Positions 19,568-28,151 of a stretch of 33,479 bases of DNA are shown one piece after another. This DNA is from Pseudomonas sp. P818 (GTDB lineage Bacteria; Pseudomonadota; Gammaproteobacteria; Pseudomonadales; Pseudomonadaceae), in the NCBI RefSeq assembly GCF_000418555.1, contig NZ_ATKM01000010.1, forward strand, positions 1-33,479. Reading direction: 5' to 3'. The notes under the pieces are model-generated. The model saw nothing but the letters and a program-made list of their open reading frames with translations. It was not told the origin of the DNA and did not search any database. The number at the start of each line of letters is the position of its first letter. Position 1 is the first letter of the stretch. The translations under genes and the position numbers were made by a program.

Positions 19568-20662
19568 ATGTCGGAACAGGAGCTGCAGGCGCTGCGCGTG
19601 CGCATCGACAACCTCGATGAGCGCATCCTCGAGCTGATCAGCGACCGCGCGCGCTGCGCCGAAGAAGTGGCGCGGGTGAAGATGAAGGAGCTCAAGGAAG
19701 GCGAGTCGCCGGTGTTCTATCGCCCCGAGCGCGAGGCCCAGGTGCTCAAGCGCATCATGGAGCGCAACAAGGGCCCGCTGGGCAACGAGGAAATGGCGCG
19801 GCTGTTCCGCGAAATCATGTCTTCCTGCCTGGCCCTGGAGAATCCGCTCAAGGTCGCCTACCTCGGCCCCGAGGGCACCTTCAGCCAGGCTGCGGCGATG
19901 AAGCACTTCGGTCATGCCGTGATCAGCGTGCCGATGGCCGCCATCGACGAAGTGTTCCGTGAAGTGGCCGCCGGTGCGGTGAACTTCGGCGTGGTGCCGG
20001 TGGAGAACTCCACCGAGGGTGCGATCAACCACACCCTCGACAGCTTCCTCGAGCACGACATGGTGATCTGCGGCGAAGTCGAGCTGCGCATCCACCATCA
20101 CCTGCTGGTCGGCGAAACCACCAAGACCGACAAGATCACCCGCATCTATTCCCATGCCCAGTCGCTGGCGCAGTGCCGCAAGTGGCTGGACGCGCACTAC
20201 CCGAATGTCGAGCGCGTGGCGGTTTCCAGCAACGCCGATGCGGCCAAGCGGGTCAAGAGCGAGTGGAACAGCGCGGCCATCGCCGGCGACATGGCGGCCA
20301 ATCTGTATGGCCTGACCAAGCTGGCCGAGAAGATCGAGGACCGCCCGGACAACTCCACGCGCTTTCTCATCATCGGCAGCCAGGAGGTGCCGCCGACCGG
20401 CGACGACAAGACCTCGATCATCGTCTCCATGCGCAACAAGCCGGGCGCGCTGCACGAACTTCTGGTGCCGTTCCACAACAACGGCATCGACCTGACCCGC
20501 ATCGAGACGCGGCCGTCGCGCAGTGGCAAGTGGACCTACGTGTTCTTCATCGACTTCGTCGGCCACCACCGCGACCCGCTGATCAAGGACGTGCTGGAGA
20601 AGATCGGCCAGGAGGCCGTGGCGCTGAAGGTGCTGGGCTCCTATCCGAAGGCGGTGCTTTGA
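19568..20662 (+). CDS. pheA: Chorismate mutase / prephenate dehydratase (P-protein)
   Basis: Bifunctional enzyme of phenylalanine synthesis, 364 residues. An AroQ-type chorismate mutase helix bundle covers 1-90 (RVRIDNLDERI). The prephenate dehydratase domain covers about 94-272, with GPEGTFSQAA, ENSTEG and the TRF motif (264-266). An ACT regulatory domain covers about 282-364 with GALH (293-296) and ETRP (313-316), so feedback by phenylalanine is expected. The ATG at 19568 is one base after serC, with GAAGGAG inside the end of serC. The stop touches the start of the cysC gene. Confidence 0.96.
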   Translation: MSEQELQALRVRIDNLDERILELISDRARCAEEVARVKMKELKEGESPVFYRPEREAQVLKRIMERNKGPLGNEEMARLFREIMSSCLALENPLKVAYLGPEGTFSQAAAMKHFGHAVISVPMAAIDEVFREVAAGAVNFGVVPVENSTEGAINHTLDSFLEHDMVICGEVELRIHHHLLVGETTKTDKITRIYSHAQSLAQCRKWLDAHYPNVERVAVSSNADAAKRVKSEWNSAAIAGDMAANLYGLTKLAEKIEDRPDNSTRFLIIGSQEVPPTGDDKTSIIVSMRNKPGALHELLVPFHNNGIDLTRIETRPSRSGKWTYVFFIDFVGHHRDPLIKDVLEKIGQEAVALKVLGSYPKAVL

Positions 20663-21259
20663 GTGAAACCTGGGCTTCAGGTGTCACCGGGCTCCTCGCT
20701 TGTAGTGCGCGGCCAGCGGGCATTGAGCAAGCAGCAGGAGCCTTTGGTCATCTGGTTCACGGGGCTCAGTGGTGCGGGCAAGTCGACTCTGGCTGAAGCG
20801 CTGGAGCGCAGCCTGCAAGCCGAGGGGCGGCATACCTATCTACTCGATGGAGATCGTCTGCGCCTCGGTCTAAATCGTGATCTTGGTTTCTCCGAGCGTG
20901 ATCGGCAAGAGAATGTTCGTCGCGCCGGTGAGGTAGCTGCATTGATGGTCGATGCAGGGTTGGTCGTGCTGGTTGCGTTCATTTCGCCTTTTCGTTCTGA
21001 TCGCGATGCTGTACGTCAGTTGTTGCCCGGTCAATTCATCGAGGTCTTCATTGATACGCCTCTACACGTTTGCGAAGCCCGTGATCCGAAGGGGCTTTAC
21101 CGGCGGGCGCGGGCTGGCCTTATCAAGAACTTCACGGGGCTTGATTCTCCATTCGAAGCGCCGCAGGCTGCCGAATTGCGTTTCGATACCAGCAGCTGTT
21201 CGGTTGAAGAGGCCGTGCAGCAGATCAACGACTATCTCAGGAGCCGTCATGCCCTGTGA
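20663..21259 (+). CDS. cysC: Adenylyl-sulfate kinase (stand-alone CysC)
   Basis: Phosphorylates adenosine 5'-phosphosulfate (APS) to PAPS, the donor for sulfation and sulfate reduction. In its 198 residues the P-loop GLSGAGKST is at 34-42, [12 protein letters not shown] and [12 protein letters not shown] bind APS, and [10 protein letters not shown] and [18 protein letters not shown] complete the family signature. The start is the GTG at 20663, directly after the pheA stop, so it is translationally coupled to pheA. Codon use is visibly less GC-biased than in pheA and hisC. Other Pseudomonas known to me have pheA followed by hisC, so this looks like an insertion. It is not fused to CysN, the arrangement used for sulfate assimilation in the genus. 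Confidence 0.93.
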   Translation: MKPGLQVSPGSSLVVRGQRALSKQQEPLVIWFTGLSGAGKSTLAEALERSLQAEGRHTYLLDGDRLRLGLNRDLGFSERDRQENVRRAGEVAALMVDAGLVVLVAFISPFRSDRDAVRQLLPGQFIEVFIDTPLHVCEARDPKGLYRRARAGLIKNFTGLDSPFEAPQAAELRFDTSSCSVEEAVQQINDYLRSRHAL

Positions 21260-21298
21260 TCTGGTCAACTGTATTGCATAAGATAAGAGCCTCCATTC

Positions 21299-22408
21299 AT
21301 GAGTTGCGATTTCCTGACCCTGGCCCAGCCAGGTGTGCAAAAACTGTCCCCCTACGTACCAGGCAAGCCAGTCGATGAGTTGGCCCGCGAACTGGGGCTC
21401 GACCCGGCCGGCATCGTCAAGCTGGCCAGCAACGAAAATCCGCTCGGCCCCAGCGCCAAGGCGCTGGCCGCGATCCGTGCCGAGCTGGACGAGCTGACCC
21501 GCTATCCCGATGGCAACGGCTTCACCCTCAAGAGCGCGCTGGCTGCGCGTTATGGCGTGGACGCGGCTCAGGTCACCCTGGGCAACGGCTCCAACGACAT
21601 CCTCGAACTGGTCGCCCGCGCCTACCTGGCGCCTGGCCTCAACGCCGTGTTCAGCGATTACGCCTTCGCCGTCTATCCCATCGCCACCCAGGCGGTCGGC
21701 GCCCAGGGCAAGGTGGTGCCGGCCAAGGGCTACGGTCACGATCTGGACGCCATGCTGGCGGCCATCGACGACAAGACGCGCGTGGTGTTCATCGCCAACC
21801 CCAACAACCCGACCGGCACCTGGTTCGGTCCGGATGCCCTGGAAAGCTTCCTGGCCAAGGTGCCGGAGTCGGTATTGGTGGTGCTGGACGAGGCCTATAT
21901 CGAATACGCCGAAGGCGACGAACTGCCTGACGGCCTGGATTATCTGGCGCGCCATCCCAACCTGCTGGTCTCGCGCACCTTCTCCAAGGCCTATGGCCTG
22001 GCCGCGCTGCGCGTGGGCTACGCGATCAGCTCGCCGGCCATCGCCGACGTGCTCAACCGCGTGCGCCAGCCGTTCAACGTCAACAGCCTGGCCCTGGCCG
22101 CTGCCTGCGCCGCGTTGTCCGATGCCGAGTACCTGGCCGAGAGCCGTCGCCTCAACGACGCCGGCATGCAACAGCTGCAGGACGGCCTGCGCGCGCTGGA
22201 TCTGAGCTGGATTCCCTCCAAGGGCAACTTCATCGCCGTCGACTTCGGTCGCGATACCGCTGCGATCAATCAGGCGCTGCTGCGTGAAGGGGTGATCGTG
22301 CGGCCGATGGCCGGCTACCGCATGCCCAACTTCCTGCGCGTATCCATCGGCTTGCCGCGCGAGAATGCCCGTTTCCTGGAGGCCCTGGCCAAGGTGTTGT
22401 CGGCGTGA
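21299..22408 (+). CDS. hisC: Histidinol-phosphate / aromatic aminotransferase HisC
   Basis: PLP aminotransferase of 369 residues acting on histidinol phosphate and, in this operon position (hisC2 of P. aeruginosa), probably on aromatic keto acids or prephenate. NENPLGPS lies near residue 45, NPNNPTGTW near 165, and the Schiff-base Lys230 in TFSKAYGLAALRVGY. The ATG at 21299 has a modest purine-rich site ahead, and the 39-base gap after cysC is AT-rich. It overlaps tyrA-aroA by 4 bases (GTGA). Confidence 0.93.
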   Translation: MSCDFLTLAQPGVQKLSPYVPGKPVDELARELGLDPAGIVKLASNENPLGPSAKALAAIRAELDELTRYPDGNGFTLKSALAARYGVDAAQVTLGNGSNDILELVARAYLAPGLNAVFSDYAFAVYPIATQAVGAQGKVVPAKGYGHDLDAMLAAIDDKTRVVFIANPNNPTGTWFGPDALESFLAKVPESVLVVLDEAYIEYAEGDELPDGLDYLARHPNLLVSRTFSKAYGLAALRVGYAISSPAIADVLNRVRQPFNVNSLALAAACAALSDAEYLAESRRLNDAGMQQLQDGLRALDLSWIPSKGNFIAVDFGRDTAAINQALLREGVIVRPMAGYRMPNFLRVSIGLPRENARFLEALAKVLSA

Positions 22409-24645
22409 CTGTAACCGCAGTGCAATCGAGCGCCCCTAAGATCGGCCGCCTGGTGGTGGTCGGCCTCGGCCTGATCGGCGGCTCCTTCGCCAAAGGATTA
22501 CGTGAGCGCGGCCTGTGCCGCGAGGTGGTGGGGGTCGATCTGGATGCCGAGTCGCGTCGTCTGGCGGTGCAGCTGGGCGTTGTTGATCGTTGCGAGAGCG
22601 ACCTGGCGTCCGCCTGTCAGGGAGCGCAGATCATTCAGTTGGCCGTGCCTATCCTGGCCATGGAGAAGGTGCTCGCTCAACTGGCCGCGCTGGACCTCGG
22701 CAATGCCGTGCTGACCGATGTCGGTAGCGCCAAGGGGAATGTCGTGCGTGCTGCGCGCCTGGCTTTCGCCGGCAAAAATGTGCGGCTGGTGCCGGGGCAC
22801 CCCATCGCGGGGTCCGAGCAGAGTGGGGTGGAGGCGGCCAATGCCGAGCTGTTCCGGCGCCACAAGGTCATCCTGACGCCCTGCGAACACAGCGATGAAG
22901 CCGCTATGGCGCTGGTCGAAGGCCTGTGGCGTGAGCTGGGCGCGGATGTCGAGTCGATGGACGTCGAGCATCATGACCAAGTGCTCGCCGCCACCAGTCA
23001 TTTGCCGCACCTGCTGGCCTTCACCCTGGTCGACTCGTTGGCCAAGCGCAGCGAGAACCTGGAAATTTTCCGCTATGCCGCGGGCGGCTTCCGTGATTTT
23101 ACGCGGATCGCCGGCAGTGACCCGGTGATGTGGCACGATATCTTCCTCGCCAACCGCGAGGCAGTGCTGCGCACACTGGATACTTTTCGCGACGACCTCG
23201 ACGCTTTGCGCGACGCGGTCGACGCCGGGGATGGGCATCAACTGCTGGGCGTGTTTACCCGTGCCCGCGTTGCCCGCGAACATTTCAGCAAAATTCTGGC
23301 CCGCAGGGCCTATGTGGACGCTATGCACTCGACCGATCTGATTTTCCTGGCAAAACCCGGTAGCAGCCTGTCCGGACGCATTCGTGTGCCCGGCGACAAA
23401 TCCATCTCGCATCGTTCGATCATGCTGGGTTCGCTGGCTGAAGGCACCACCGAGGTCGAAGGCTTTCTCGAAGGCGAGGACGCCCTGGCCACCCTGCAGG
23501 CGTTCCGCGACATGGGCGTGGTCATCGAAGGCCCGCACCACGGTCGCGTGACCATTCACGGTGTCGGCCTGCATGGCCTGAAAGCGCCGGCTGGCCCGCT
23601 GTACATGGGCAACTCCGGCACTTCCATGCGCCTGCTCTCCGGTCTGCTGGCCGCGCAGCCGTTCGACACCGTGCTGACCGGCGACGCCTCGCTGTCCAAG
23701 CGCCCAATGAATCGCGTGGCCAAGCCATTGCGCGAGATGGGCGCAGTGATCGAGACCGGCCCGGAAGGTCGTCCGCCGCTGACCATCAAGGGCGGCCAGC
23801 GCCTGACCGGCATGGATTACGAAATGCCGATGGCAAGCGCCCAGGTCAAATCCTGCCTACTGTTGGCCGGCCTGTATGCCGCCGGCCGCACCTCGGTGAC
23901 CGAGCCGGCGCCGACCCGTGACCACACCGAGCGTATGTTGCGTGGCTTCGGCTACCCGGTGAGCGTGGAGGGTAGCACCGCCAGCGTCGAGTCCGGCCAC
24001 AAGCTGACCGCCACGCGTATCGAAGTGCCCGCCGATATTTCCTCTGCCGCCTTCTTCCTGGTCGCGGCGAGCATCGCCGAGGGCTCCGAGCTGGTGCTCG
24101 AGCACGTTGGCATCAACCCGACCCGCACCGGCGTGATCGATATTCTCAAGCTGATGGGCGGCGATATCACCCTGGAAAACCAGCGTGAAGTGGGCGGCGA
24201 GCCAGTTGCTGATATTCGCGTGCGTGCAGCCAAGCTCAAGGGCATCGATATTCCGGAAGATCTGGTGCCGCTGGCCATCGACGAGTTCCCGGTGCTGTTC
24301 GTCGCAGCTGCCTGCGCAGAAGGTCGTACCGTACTGCGCGGCGCAGAAGAGCTGCGGGTCAAGGAGTCCGACCGCATCCAGGTCATGGCCGACGGTCTGA
24401 TCGCTCTGGGCGTCAAGGCCGAACCGACTCCGGACGGCATCGTCATCGAAGGCGGCAGCATCGGCGGCGGCGAAGTCTGGGCCCATGGCGACCACCGTAT
24501 CGCCATGTCTTTCAGCGTCGCCTCGCTGCGCGCCAGCGCGCCGATTCGCATCCACGACTGCGCCAACGTCGCCACCTCCTTCCCCAACTTCCTCGCCTTG
24601 GCGGCTGAAGTCGGCATTCAGGTGGCAGAAGAGGGCAAGGCATGA
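22405..24645 (+). CDS. tyrA-aroA: Fused prephenate dehydrogenase / 5-enolpyruvylshikimate-3-phosphate synthase
   Basis: One 746-residue chain with two enzymes of aromatic synthesis. Residues about 14-300 are TyrA (cyclohexadienyl dehydrogenase): NAD motif [13 protein letters not shown] and [13 protein letters not shown]. From about 307 it is Aro[46 protein letters not shown] and the PEP/S3P site region [10 protein letters not shown]. The GNSGTSMR and RPMNR wording is that of class II-type EPSP synthases. The fusion is usual in Pseudomonas and not a sequencing join. The start is a GTG overlapping hisC; the stop overlaps cmk by 4 bases (ATGA), so the three are translationally coupled. Confidence 0.95.
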   Translation: MTVTAVQSSAPKIGRLVVVGLGLIGGSFAKGLRERGLCREVVGVDLDAESRRLAVQLGVVDRCESDLASACQGAQIIQLAVPILAMEKVLAQLAALDLGNAVLTDVGSAKGNVVRAARLAFAGKNVRLVPGHPIAGSEQSGVEAANAELFRRHKVILTPCEHSDEAAMALVEGLWRELGADVESMDVEHHDQVLAATSHLPHLLAFTLVDSLAKRSENLEIFRYAAGGFRDFTRIAGSDPVMWHDIFLANREAVLRTLDTFRDDLDALRDAVDAGDGHQLLGVFTRARVAREHFSKILARRAYVDAMHSTDLIFLAKPGSSLSGRIRVPGDKSISHRSIMLGSLAEGTTEVEGFLEGEDALATLQAFRDMGVVIEGPHHGRVTIHGVGLHGLKAPAGPLYMGNSGTSMRLLSGLLAAQPFDTVLTGDASLSKRPMNRVAKPLREMGAVIETGPEGRPPLTIKGGQRLTGMDYEMPMASAQVKSCLLLAGLYAAGRTSVTEPAPTRDHTERMLRGFGYPVSVEGSTASVESGHKLTATRIEVPADISSAAFFLVAASIAEGSELVLEHVGINPTRTGVIDILKLMGGDITLENQREVGGEPVADIRVRAAKLKGIDIPEDLVPLAIDEFPVLFVAAACAEGRTVLRGAEELRVKESDRIQVMADGLIALGVKAEPTPDGIVIEGGSIGGGEVWAHGDHRIAMSFSVASLRASAPIRIHDCANVATSFPNFLALAAEVGIQVAEEGKA

Positions 24646-25307
24646 ACGCCCCGGTAATTACGGTCGACGGGCCGAGTGGGTCGGGCAAGGGCACGCTCTG
24701 TGCGCTGCTGGCCAAGCAGCTTGGCTGGAATCTGCTCGACTCCGGTGCGCTCTATCGCCTGCTGGCTTTTGCTGCCGGCAACCACGGTATCGACCTGACC
24801 AACGAAGAAGCGCTCAAGCAGCTCGCCGCGCATCTGGATGTTCAATTTATCGACAAGCGCATCATCCTCGAAGGTGAGGAGGTGACAGACGCCATCCGCA
24901 ATGAGCAGGTTGGCGCGGGTGCTTCGATGGTGGCTTCGCTGCCGGCAGTGCGTGAAGCGTTGCTGCAGCGTCAGCGCGCGTTTCAGGAGATGCCGGGTCT
25001 GGTGGCCGATGGTCGTGACATGGGCACCGTGGTGTTCGCCGACGCGCCGCTGAAGATATTCCTCACCGCCAGCGCCGAGGAACGTGCACGTCGCCGTTAC
25101 CTGCAGTTGAAGGCGAAGGGCGATGATGTTAATCTCGCGAGTCTTCTCGACGAGATACGGGCGCGCGACGAGCGTGATACCCAGCGAGCGGTGGCTCCGC
25201 TGAAGCCGGCAGCCGACGCAATCCTGCTGGATTCCACCGAGCTTTCCATCGAGCAAGTGCTTGAACGAATTCTGCGCGAGGTCGCTGATCGCGATCTCGC
25301 CGGGTAA
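24642..25307 (+). CDS. cmk: Cytidylate kinase
   Basis: Phosphorylates CMP and dCMP for nucleotide recycling. In its 221 residues the P-loop is GPSGSGKGT (10-18), LDSGALYRL binds the nucleotide, [15 protein letters not shown] lies near residue 122, and the LID region contains RDERDTQR. Length and motifs are normal. It begins within the tyrA-aroA stop and is followed by the 149-base rpsA leader, the widespread cmk-rpsA order. Confidence 0.96.
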   Translation: MNAPVITVDGPSGSGKGTLCALLAKQLGWNLLDSGALYRLLAFAAGNHGIDLTNEEALKQLAAHLDVQFIDKRIILEGEEVTDAIRNEQVGAGASMVASLPAVREALLQRQRAFQEMPGLVADGRDMGTVVFADAPLKIFLTASAEERARRRYLQLKAKGDDVNLASLLDEIRARDERDTQRAVAPLKPAADAILLDSTELSIEQVLERILREVADRDLAG

Positions 25308-25456
25308 GGACTCTCGGTTGCTTTAAGTCGAAGAGTCCGCAAGGAGGCATGCGGGAGACCAGTCCTTGTCCCGCAGGCCTCTTTTTACATGAACGAACCC
25401 ACATTGTCTGGAATGTGGTTTGGGCGAATCCCCGCCCTTGATCAACAGGAATCAAC
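25308..25456 (+). promoter_or_regulatory. Structured leader of rpsA
   Basis: Directly after the cmk stop come four stem-loops: GGACTCT/AGAGTCC (25308-25338), a long terminator-like one (25344-25386), CCACATT/AATGTGG (25399-25418) and GGGCG/CGCCC (25422-25437). The AGGA ribosome site of rpsA follows the last one. S1 represses its own translation through the folded leader in E. coli, so a similar role is likely here. No promoter was firmly recognised. Confidence 0.6.
25344..25386 (+). terminator. Terminator or attenuator in the cmk-rpsA gap
   Basis: GAGGC and GCCTC form an outer stem, one mismatch follows, then TGCGGGA pairs with TCCCGCA around a 12-base loop. Five T residues follow directly (25382-25386). 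It may stop transcripts arriving from cmk, or be part of a conditional switch ahead of rpsA. Confidence 0.65.
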
Positions 25457-27139
25457 ATGAGCGAAAGCTTTGCAGAACTTTTTGAAGAAAGCCTGAAATC
25501 CCTCGACATGCAGCCGGGCGCCATCATCACCGGCATCGTGGTCGACATCGACGGTGACTGGGTTACCGTCCACGCCGGTCTGAAGTCCGAGGGCGTCATT
25601 CCGCTCGACCAGTTCTTCAACGAACAAGGCGAGCTGACCATCAAGGTCGGTGACGAAGTCCACGTCGCGCTGGACGCGGTTGAAGATGGCTTCGGTGAAA
25701 CCAAGCTGTCCCGCGAGAAAGCCAAGCGCGCTGAATCCTGGCTGGTTCTGGAAGCTGCGTTCAACGCTGAAGAAGTGGTCAAGGGCGTTATCAACGGTAA
25801 GGTCAAAGGCGGCTTCACCGTTGACGTCAACGGCATCCGTGCGTTCCTGCCGGGTTCCCTGGTTGACGTCCGTCCGGTGCGTGATACCACCCACCTGGAA
25901 GGCAAAGAGCTGGAATTCAAGGTCATCAAGCTGGACCAGAAGCGCAACAACGTTGTCGTTTCCCGTCGTAGCGTCCTGGAAGCCGAGAACAGCGCCGAGC
26001 GCGAAGCTCTGCTGGAATCCCTGCAGGAAGGCCAGCAAGTCAAAGGTATCGTCAAGAACCTCACCGACTACGGTGCGTTCGTTGACCTGGGTGGCGTAGA
26101 CGGCCTGCTGCACATCACCGACATGGCTTGGAAGCGCATCAAGCACCCGTCCGAAATCGTCAACGTTGGCGACGAGATCGACGTCAAGGTTCTGAAGTAC
26201 GATCGCGAGCGTAACCGCGTATCCCTGGGCCTGAAGCAGCTGGGCGAAGATCCGTGGGTTGCCATTAAGGCTCGTTACCCGGAAAACACCCGCGTCATGG
26301 CGCGCGTCACCAACCTGACCGACTACGGCTGCTTCGCTGAGCTGGAAGAAGGCGTTGAAGGTCTGGTGCACGTGTCCGAAATGGACTGGACCAACAAGAA
26401 CATCCACCCGTCGAAGGTCGTCAACGTCGGCGACGAAGTGGAAGTCATGGTTCTGGACATCGACGAAGAGCGTCGTCGTATCTCTCTGGGTATCAAGCAG
26501 TGCAAGACCAACCCGTGGGAAGACTTCTCCGGTCAGTTCAACAAGGGTGACAAGATCTCCGGCACCATCAAGTCGATCACCGATTTCGGTATCTTCATTG
26601 GTCTGGACGGCGGCATCGACGGCCTGGTTCACCTGTCCGACATCTCCTGGAACGAAGCCGGCGAAGAAGCCGTGCGTCGCTTCAAGAAGGGCGACGAGCT
26701 GGAAACCGTCATCCTGTCGGTTGACCCGGAGCGCGAGCGCATCTCCCTGGGCATCAAGCAGCTGGAAGACGATCCGTTCAGCAACTACGTTTCCCTCAAC
26801 GACAAGGGCACCATCGTCCGCGGCGTTGTGAAGGAAGTAGATGCCAAGGGCGCCATCATCGACCTGGGCAACGAGATCGAAGCTACTCTGAAAGCCTCCG
26901 AAATCAGCCGTGACCGCGTTGAAGACGCGCGCAACGTCCTGAAGGAAGGCGACGAAGTAGAAGCCAAGATCATCAGCGTCGACCGCAAGTCCCGCGTCAT
27001 CAGCCTGTCCATCAAGTCGAAAGACGTCGAGGACGAGAAGGACGCGATGAAGGAACTGCGTAACAAGCAAGACGTTGAAAGCACCGGCCCGACCACCATT
27101 GGTGATCTGATCCGTGCTCAGATGGAAAACCAGAACTAA
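25457..27139 (+). CDS. rpsA: 30S ribosomal protein S1
   Basis: RNA-binding ribosomal protein of 560 residues that recruits and unfolds mRNA on the 30S subunit. Six S1 repeats are visible, at roughly 20-87, 105-171, 190-260, 277-347, 364-434 and 451-520; the first two are degenerate and the others carry the [14 protein letters not shown] or [14 protein letters not shown] wording. Codon use is strongly biased, as in highly expressed genes. The start [13 protein letters not shown] is standard. A strong terminator follows the stop. Confidence 0.97.
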   Translation: MSESFAELFEESLKSLDMQPGAIITGIVVDIDGDWVTVHAGLKSEGVIPLDQFFNEQGELTIKVGDEVHVALDAVEDGFGETKLSREKAKRAESWLVLEAAFNAEEVVKGVINGKVKGGFTVDVNGIRAFLPGSLVDVRPVRDTTHLEGKELEFKVIKLDQKRNNVVVSRRSVLEAENSAEREALLESLQEGQQVKGIVKNLTDYGAFVDLGGVDGLLHITDMAWKRIKHPSEIVNVGDEIDVKVLKYDRERNRVSLGLKQLGEDPWVAIKARYPENTRVMARVTNLTDYGCFAELEEGVEGLVHVSEMDWTNKNIHPSKVVNVGDEVEVMVLDIDEERRRISLGIKQCKTNPWEDFSGQFNKGDKISGTIKSITDFGIFIGLDGGIDGLVHLSDISWNEAGEEAVRRFKKGDELETVILSVDPERERISLGIKQLEDDPFSNYVSLNDKGTIVRGVVKEVDAKGAIIDLGNEIEATLKASEISRDRVEDARNVLKEGDEVEAKIISVDRKSRVISLSIKSKDVEDEKDAMKELRNKQDVESTGPTTIGDLIRAQMENQN

Positions 27140-27163
27140 GTTCGGGTATTTCATCCAAGAAAA

Positions 27164-27186
27164 GGCGACCCTCGGGTCGCCTTTTT
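27164..27186 (+). terminator. Intrinsic terminator of rpsA
   Basis: GGCGACCC pairs with GGGTCGCC across a two-base loop (four bases if the inner pair opens), followed by TTTTT. It lies 25 bases after the stop codon. Confidence 0.92.
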
Positions 27187-27215
27187 CGTTTCCGAATCCC
27201 CCAATTACACCGCCC

Positions 27216-27532
27216 TTGTAGGAGCCGCGCCCCGCAGCGAATGGCGGTCATCCCGCAATAGCGAGCTCAGCCCAAAAGCTTCGCCCCGAGGCGGGGCTCC
27301 CACGCCAAACCGCAAACCAACACTCCCCTTGTAGGAGCTGCGCCCCGCAGCGAACGGTGGCCATCCCGCAATACTGAGCTCATTCTCAAAAGCTTCGCCC
27401 CGAGGCGGGGCTCCTACACGAATGCGCCAGCCGACGCCTCGCTTGTAGGAGTCGTGCCCCGCGGCGAATTGCAATCATCCCGCAATACCGGCCCCATACC
27501 CATAAGCTTCGCCTCAAGCTAGATCTTCTACA
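27216..27532. repeat. Three tandem REP-type palindromic units
   Basis: Units at 27216-27303, 27329-27418 and 27443-27532 repeat with a period of 113-114 bases. Each begins TTGTAGGAG followed by a CCCCGC(A/G)GCGAA tract and ends with the mirrored form AGCTTCGCC to GGGGCTCC(C/T)ACA, so each unit is itself a large inverted repeat. Spacers are 24-25 bases. The right arm of unit 3 has decayed. This type of GTAGGAGC-GCCCCGC repeat is widespread in Pseudomonas and is thought to be moved by REP-associated tyrosine transposases. The rest of the 523-base gap holds the rpsA terminator and a presumed ihfB promoter that I could not place. Confidence 0.88.
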
Positions 27533-27662
27533 CAAAGCCCCCGTTATCGCAACTAACTGCAAAACTCACTAACACCTTGTTTTTTGGGCTGTTCAAAAGC
27601 TGACCCGCGTGCTACAACCGAACCGTCGAGTCTTCTAGCCGCTTGAAAAAGAAGGGAAAACC

Positions 27663-27947
27663 ATGACCAAGTCGGAGTTGATCGAAAGAATTGTCACCCA
27701 TCAAGGTCAGCTGTCCTCCAAGGATGTCGAGCTGGCCATCAAGACCATGCTGGAACAAATGTCCCAGGCGCTGGCGACGGGGGATCGCATCGAGATTCGC
27801 GGCTTTGGCAGCTTCTCGCTGCACTATCGTGCTCCGAGGGTTGGCCGTAATCCGAAAACCGGTCAGTCGGTGCGCCTGGATGGTAAGTTCGTACCGCACT
27901 TCAAGCCGGGCAAGGAGTTGCGCGATCGGGTCAATGAGGATGAGTGA
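27663..27947 (+). CDS. ihfB: Integration host factor beta subunit
   Basis: DNA-bending protein that forms a heterodimer with IhfA and shapes promoters, especially sigma54-dependent ones, as well as recombination sites. The 94 residues show the HU/IHF fold with the signature [21 protein letters not shown] (written in parts: GFGSFSLHY, then RVGRNPKTG) and the Pro-containing arm. TKSELIERI is the typical start. AAGGGA precedes the ATG. In Pseudomonas this gene marks the left border of the O-antigen region. Confidence 0.96.
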   Translation: MTKSELIERIVTHQGQLSSKDVELAIKTMLEQMSQALATGDRIEIRGFGSFSLHYRAPRVGRNPKTGQSVRLDGKFVPHFKPGKELRDRVNEDE

Positions 27948-28151
27948 TGTTCGCGCAGGTGGAGTCGGCCTGGCGGCGTCAGAATTTCGTTATGCTTGCC
28001 AAGCAGGAAAAAAACGTCAAAATGTGCGGGCTTTCATCTTGATGGCCTTTTAGTGGCAATTGGGCGTATGCACTTCTAAGCTGCTCGCAACCGTATTTCG
28101 CATTAGCGGGCTGAGTCCCGATGGATTTCTTGAGCGTTAAGGGACTAACCT

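Noticed and set aside
25442..27154. Long minus-strand open frame across rpsA
   Set aside because: Same cause: the antisense of a highly biased gene. The plus-strand S1 repeats explain the region.
27947..28042. 31-residue frame overlapping the ihfB stop, a possible remnant of the small LapA-domain gene often found there
   Set aside because: No similarity to that family is visible, and the frame is too short to support a gene.
27948..28151. JUMPstart/ops element expected before an O-antigen cluster
   Set aside because: I looked for GGCGGTAG-type sequence before the MBL gene and found none; only a loose GTGCGGTA at the start codon.
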